A DNA stretch of 64,000 nt. Origin: JAVBQL01 sp031549085. GTDB taxonomy: Bacteria > Spirochaetota > GWE2-31-10 > MWDO01. Each line of letters begins with the position of its first letter. The first letter of the stretch is position 1. Of this stretch, positions 60,424 to 64,000 are shown piece by piece. The translations under genes were made by a program, and so were the position numbers. The stretch covers positions 148,369-212,368 of the forward strand of contig JAVBQL010000007.1 of assembly GCA_031549085.1 (NCBI GenBank), read 5' to 3'. The notes under the pieces are model-generated. The model was not told where the DNA came from, made no database searches, and saw only the letters and a program-made list of their open reading frames with translations.

Positions 60424-62130
60424 ATGCTCTCATTTTTGAGTATAAAAAATTTTGCTCTTGTTGAAAATTGTGAAATAAATTTCACCAATGGTTTAAATAT
60501 TATTTCAGGTGAAACAGGGGCAGGAAAATCTATAATTATACAGGCACTCTCGACATTACTTGGTGGAAGAGCCTCTACCGAACAGATAAGAACGGGCACA
60601 GAAGAGGCAACCCTTAATGGTATTATAGAGATAGAGAGTGAAAAACTAATAGAATACTTCAAAAAAACTGGTATAGAACTTGAAAATAATGAAATTATCC
60701 TAAAAAGAGTAATAACAGCCTCAGGAAAATCTAGATCTTATATAAATGGAAACCCTGTAACAAGTCGTGAGGTTGAAGAGCTTACCTCAAATTTGTTTGA
60801 TTTTCATGGACAGCATGATGGTATATCACTTCTGAAATCTCAAACGCACATAGATTACCTTGATAACTATTTAAAGATAGATGAACTTTTATTTAGCGTA
60901 TCAGGACTCTATAAAAGTATTAGAGAGACAGAAAAATCTATTGCTATTATAGAGAATAATGATAAGGATAGAGAGAGAAAGATTGAGCTCTTGAAACATG
61001 AGATAGAGGAGATTGAGAGTGCCGCTATAAAGGTAAATGAAGATAATCTTTTAAAAAGAGAGATAAAAGTATTAGAAAATGGCGAAAAGCTTGTTCAAAA
61101 ACTTGGAGACCTAAAAGAGTTATTTGGTTCAGAGAGTGGGATTGTATCAAATCTGAAGAAGAGCAGGGCTATATTTAATAATATATCTGAACTTGATAGC
61201 TCTTTTTCAAAATATCTCTCCGATGTAGATGACTCATACTATAAACTTGAGGATATATATGAAAATATATCAAGCAAGTTTGAGTCGTATCAGTTTAATC
61301 CAGATAGACTTGATAAACTTATTGAAAGATATGAGCTTATTGAGAAGCTTAAGAGAAAGTATGGCAATACAATAGACGAAATTAATGTCTATAAAGATAA
61401 TGCTAAAAAAGAGCTTACAATAGTAACATCTTCAAAAGATATGCTTGATAAGTTATCAATAGAGTTAAGTAACTTAAAGAGAGACTATATAAAGCATGCT
61501 CTTCTACTCTCAAACAAAAGAAGAGAGGGGGCTCTTATATTGGAAAAAAAAGTAAAAGAGGAGCTCTTAAATCTTGGTATGGATAGTGTTCAATTTAAAA
61601 TCAATATACATTTTGAAGATGTGGATAATAGTACTATCATAGTAGATAATAAAAAAATCAAAATGAAAGAAAATGGTGTGGATTTTGTTGAGTTCTTGAT
61701 TAGTCCCAATCAGGGAGAGCCATTAAAACCAATAAGCAAAATTGCCTCTGGCGGAGAGCTAAGCCGCCTTATACTTGCATTAAAAACAGTGCTTGCTGAA
61801 AGCGACTTGATAGAGACTATGATATTTGATGAAATTGATGTTGGTATAGGCGGAAAAGTTGCTATCAATGTCTCAAAGATGATAGGAAGACTCTCTAACA
61901 GAAAACAGATAATATGTATAACACACCTCCCACAAATTGCAGCCAATGGCAAGACCAATATTCTTATAAAAAAGAGTGAGAAAGAGGGGAGAGCTGTAAC
62001 AATTCTTGAAAAACTTGATGAAAATGGCAAGATAAGTGAGATTGCAAGAATGCTATCTGGCAATATCACAGAGACAAGCACCACACATGCAAGAGAGCTT
62101 ATAGAGTCGCTTAAGAGTGTAAATGAGTAG
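60424..62130 (+). CDS. recN: DNA repair protein RecN
   Basis: An SMC-like ATPase of 568 residues that acts early in double-strand break repair. Walker A is in IISGETGAGKSIIIQALSTLL. The long coiled-coil arms occupy about 160-370. The ABC signature ASGGELSRLILALKTVL and Walker B ETMIFDEIDVGIGGKVA are near the end. GAGG precedes the ATG. Length is typical. Confidence 0.96.
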   Translation: MLSFLSIKNFALVENCEINFTNGLNIISGETGAGKSIIIQALSTLLGGRASTEQIRTGTEEATLNGIIEIESEKLIEYFKKTGIELENNEIILKRVITASGKSRSYINGNPVTSREVEELTSNLFDFHGQHDGISLLKSQTHIDYLDNYLKIDELLFSVSGLYKSIRETEKSIAIIENNDKDRERKIELLKHEIEEIESAAIKVNEDNLLKREIKVLENGEKLVQKLGDLKELFGSESGIVSNLKKSRAIFNNISELDSSFSKYLSDVDDSYYKLEDIYENISSKFESYQFNPDRLDKLIERYELIEKLKRKYGNTIDEINVYKDNAKKELTIVTSSKDMLDKLSIELSNLKRDYIKHALLLSNKRREGALILEKKVKEELLNLGMDSVQFKINIHFEDVDNSTIIVDNKKIKMKENGVDFVEFLISPNQGEPLKPISKIASGGELSRLILALKTVLAESDLIETMIFDEIDVGIGGKVAINVSKMIGRLSNRKQIICITHLPQIAANGKTNILIKKSEKEGRAVTILEKLDENGKISEIARMLSGNITETSTTHARELIESLKSVNE

Positions 62131-62177
62131 TCCTCCAAACTATTTTTGAACTCTATTAAAAAATAGATTTTTTAAAA

Positions 62178-63350
62178 TTATAAACTTATAGACATACCAA
62201 TGCTAATTTTTCTATTGAACTCATTAGTTAATGAGTTTTTTGTTGTAACAAATCCTGCATTAAAGTGGGCTCTATTCCAAAATGAGAGTTTTTCCCCTGT
62301 CTCTTTTTTATGAAGCTTTGCAGTTGCATAGGCAAAACAGAAGAATATTATAGAGAGTGGAAATATCATAACTCCCAGTGGAAGCAGTATCTCTCCAACC
62401 ATTAGACCATCTAGAAAATATAGGGTATATGCGTATCTAGCTCTTGCATCATATACTTTATAGTTCATCAAAACTGACATTGATATAATTCCACCAAGAA
62501 GCAGTGTGCTACTTATAGCAGCTAGTGTGATTCCTGCAGTAAGAAACTGACTAAATCTTTTTATGTCATTAACTCTATTATTATTGCGGCTTCGCTCAAT
62601 TTTATATGCAAACCAGAATGGGATAGCAGAGAGAGAGGCTATAGCTGTTGCTAATATTGTTATTATCGGTCCACCAATCATAGAGAAGGGACCACTATTA
62701 AGCACATAAGAGTTGGATAGCTGCATAAATATAGTTGCTGTTAGGGCTCCTGCTCCACCAATAGCTGCTAAGAGAGCACCTCCAGCAACATAGCTATTAA
62801 TTAGCTTCTTTTTGTTTTCATCTGTTAAATTATCAATATTGCGAAATGTAGAGTTATTATTTTTGCCCTCTTTTTCACTAATATTTTTAAGAGGTGGGCT
62901 TATCAATTTATTAACAGCTAATATCAACTCTCTACTATTCGAAGCTTTACCTGTTTTTATAAATAGCTCTCTACCACTATTGGTATCGATACCCTTTATA
63001 GAGATATAAAATTCACTATTAAAAAGTACAATTGAATTAATTATAACAACTTGTGCTTTAACAATTTCTCCAATTGTTATTGCCTCTTTGATATCAAGCC
63101 TACTATTTTTTTGAATATTTAAGCTGTTTAAAGCTGTTTCAAGTAGACTCTTATTAATAGCTATAGTCTCTCTATTTTCATTTATAGTCTCTGTAAAGTT
63201 GTCATACAATAAATCAGTTAGGGTATTATCCGAATTACCTTCTATATAGAAAGGAAGAATCAATATTTTTACCTTATTACCAGCATCATTTGCAAAAATG
63301 GTGGTAGAGGTTAAAAGTAGTATAAATAGAGATAGAAAACACTTTTTCAC
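62178..63350 (-). CDS. CsgG/TolB-like domain fused to membrane helices, copy 1
   Basis: 390 residues with a signal peptide (about 1-20, ending TTIFAND). A first domain (about 25-160) resembles CsgG or LpoB-like proteins: KILILPFYIEGNSDNTLTDL, then IGEIVKAQVVIINSIVLF and SIKGIDTNSGRELFIKTGKA. Then about six membrane helices follow (about 195-365), and a tail ending NSLTNEFNRKISIGMSISL. This fusion is not one I recognise. The next gene upstream is a paralogue with the same tail. The function is unknown; a role in envelope assembly is only a guess. Confidence 0.8.
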   Translation of the reverse strand: MKKCFLSLFILLLTSTTIFANDAGNKVKILILPFYIEGNSDNTLTDLLYDNFTETINENRETIAINKSLLETALNSLNIQKNSRLDIKEAITIGEIVKAQVVIINSIVLFNSEFYISIKGIDTNSGRELFIKTGKASNSRELILAVNKLISPPLKNISEKEGKNNNSTFRNIDNLTDENKKKLINSYVAGGALLAAIGGAGALTATIFMQLSNSYVLNSGPFSMIGGPIITILATAIASLSAIPFWFAYKIERSRNNNRVNDIKRFSQFLTAGITLAAISSTLLLGGIISMSVLMNYKVYDARARYAYTLYFLDGLMVGEILLPLGVMIFPLSIIFFCFAYATAKLHKKETGEKLSFWNRAHFNAGFVTTKNSLTNEFNRKISIGMSISL

Positions 63351-63372
63351 AAATAGATTCCTTAAAATATAT

Positions 63373-64000
63373 TTATAAACTTAAAGAGACTCCAAAGCTA
63401 ATTATTTTTTCATATTCATTAGTTAATGAGTTTTTTGTTGTAACAATTTCTGCAGTAAAATTGACTCTATCTATAAAGGAGAGCTCTTTTCCCGCTCTTC
63501 TCTCATAAATTTGTGAGATTCTCTTTGCAAAGTAGAACGGTATAGAACAAAGTGAACAAATAATTAGTCCCAATGATATGGTTGTACTTCCAACAATTGC
63601 AGCAAATGGCCACATATAGGGATAATTTGGATCTGTGTTACCAGTTGGAGGATCGGAGATGGGAGCACGATACATTAAAAGAGCTATTGTTGCAATCATA
63701 CCAGCAAGTGAAACTATAGCTCCTGTTGAAATTAGAGCACCTGCAGCGCCAAGAAACTGATTATATTTACTTCTACTTTTATAGTAATTATCTGGAGCAA
63801 AGCCCCATAGGTACTCATAGTACATATTAATAAACATCTCATCTTTTGAATCATTATAGAAATTACTTTTTATATACTCATTATCATTCAAAGTTTTGAA
63901 AGCGTAATCTGCTAGTTTATTAGGGAGTTTTGATAAGTTCTTCTCATTTGAGACCTGAAATGTTTTTATAAATAGTTCATCACCATTATTAACATTAATG
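63373..64000 (-). CDS. CsgG/TolB-like membrane protein, copy 2 (5'-truncated by window edge)
   Basis: Reads open from the right edge; the true start is outside the window. An in-frame TTG at 63891 is not the start, because sequence homologous to copy 1 continues upstream (NNGDELFIKTF matches NSGRELFIKT). The visible part has the same membrane helices and the tail VTTKNSLTNEYEKIISFGV, almost the same as copy 1. It lies 22 bases upstream of copy 1. The pair probably arose by tandem duplication. Confidence 0.8.
   Translation of the reverse strand, partial: INVNNGDELFIKTFQVSNEKNLSKLPNKLADYAFKTLNDNEYIKSNFYNDSKDEMFINMYYEYLWGFAPDNYYKSRSKYNQFLGAAGALISTGAIVSLAGMIATIALLMYRAPISDPPTGNTDPNYPYMWPFAAIVGSTTISLGLIICSLCSIPFYFAKRISQIYERRAGKELSFIDRVNFTAEIVTTKNSLTNEYEKIISFGVSLSL

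Noticed and set aside
1..64000. CRISPR arrays, tRNA or rRNA genes, insertion sequences, prophage
   Set aside because: I looked for direct repeats with spacers, GTTCGAATCC-type T arms, ribosomal RNA blocks and transposase motifs and found none.

Overview
The window is 64 kb of strongly AT-rich DNA (roughly 30% G+C by eye), densely coding on both strands with short intergenic gaps. It looks chromosomal. The best lineage evidence points to a spirochaete: a divergent FliG paralogue (the FliG1 type) at 31430-32689, a protein with the architecture of the spirochaete-restricted spiro-SPASM family at 20891-22348, and many lipoproteins, TPR proteins and WG-repeat proteins. The genus cannot be named from the sequence alone. 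I saw no tRNA, rRNA, CRISPR array, prophage, transposase or replication origin.

Layout. 1-6.7 kb (minus): 3'-truncated lysS, an HNH-nuclease-like gene with a damaged or unusual 5' end, and a grpE-dnaK-dnaJ chaperone block. 6.7-7.6 kb: a 0.9-kb non-coding region with two promoter-like sequences, a candidate structured RNA carrying a G9 tract, and a terminator hairpin. 7.6-20.7 kb (plus): DUF1858 protein, lipoproteins, bifunctional NAD(P)HX repair enzyme, a frameshifted SH3-like gene, a GyrA/ParC-type topoisomerase subunit, GalU, a MATE transporter, a ComEC-like channel and an LCP-family protein. 20.9-25.3 kb (minus): a DUF1015 / apolipoprotein N-acyltransferase / spiro-SPASM-like operon. 25.7-28.9 kb: Dus, M28-like peptidase, HEAT-repeat protein, lipoprotein. 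29.3-37.8 kb (plus): a CoA-disulfide-reductase-like/rhodanese fusion lacking both expected cysteines, GcvH, FliG1, HslV, HslU, an EF-G paralogue and a PflX-type radical SAM protein. 38-49 kb: an abundant-looking secreted protein, a glycosyltransferase, a TPR protein, a Ser/Thr kinase coupled to MutS2, a WG-repeat protein and SerS. 49.3-57.2 kb: outer-membrane-like protein, DJ-1 protein, SPL-type radical SAM, Fe-alcohol dehydrogenase, membrane protein, lipoprotein, Ddl. 57.4-59.1 kb: a tandem family of three small lipoproteins plus one decayed copy. 59.3-64 kb: a small ORF, NAD kinase, RecN and two paralogous CsgG-like membrane proteins, the last running off the right edge.

The most unusual non-coding signal is a family of intergenic composite palindromes (clear at 16.4, 25.5 and 50.15 kb, decayed at 15.2 kb, possible vestiges at 47.5 and 53.3 kb). 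Each pairs a short C5T4/A4G5-type palindrome next to an ATTAGA/TCTAAT edge with a long hairpin. The hairpin arms differ between copies but stay self-complementary, so structure is kept rather than arm sequence. No transposase is visible. These could be MITE-like elements mobilised in trans or dispersed RNA structures.

Functionally most of the window is housekeeping: protein folding and degradation, tRNA charging and modification, DNA repair and topology, envelope assembly and lipoprotein maturation. Several TTG starts are supported by good Shine-Dalgarno sequences, so TTG initiation is probably common here.
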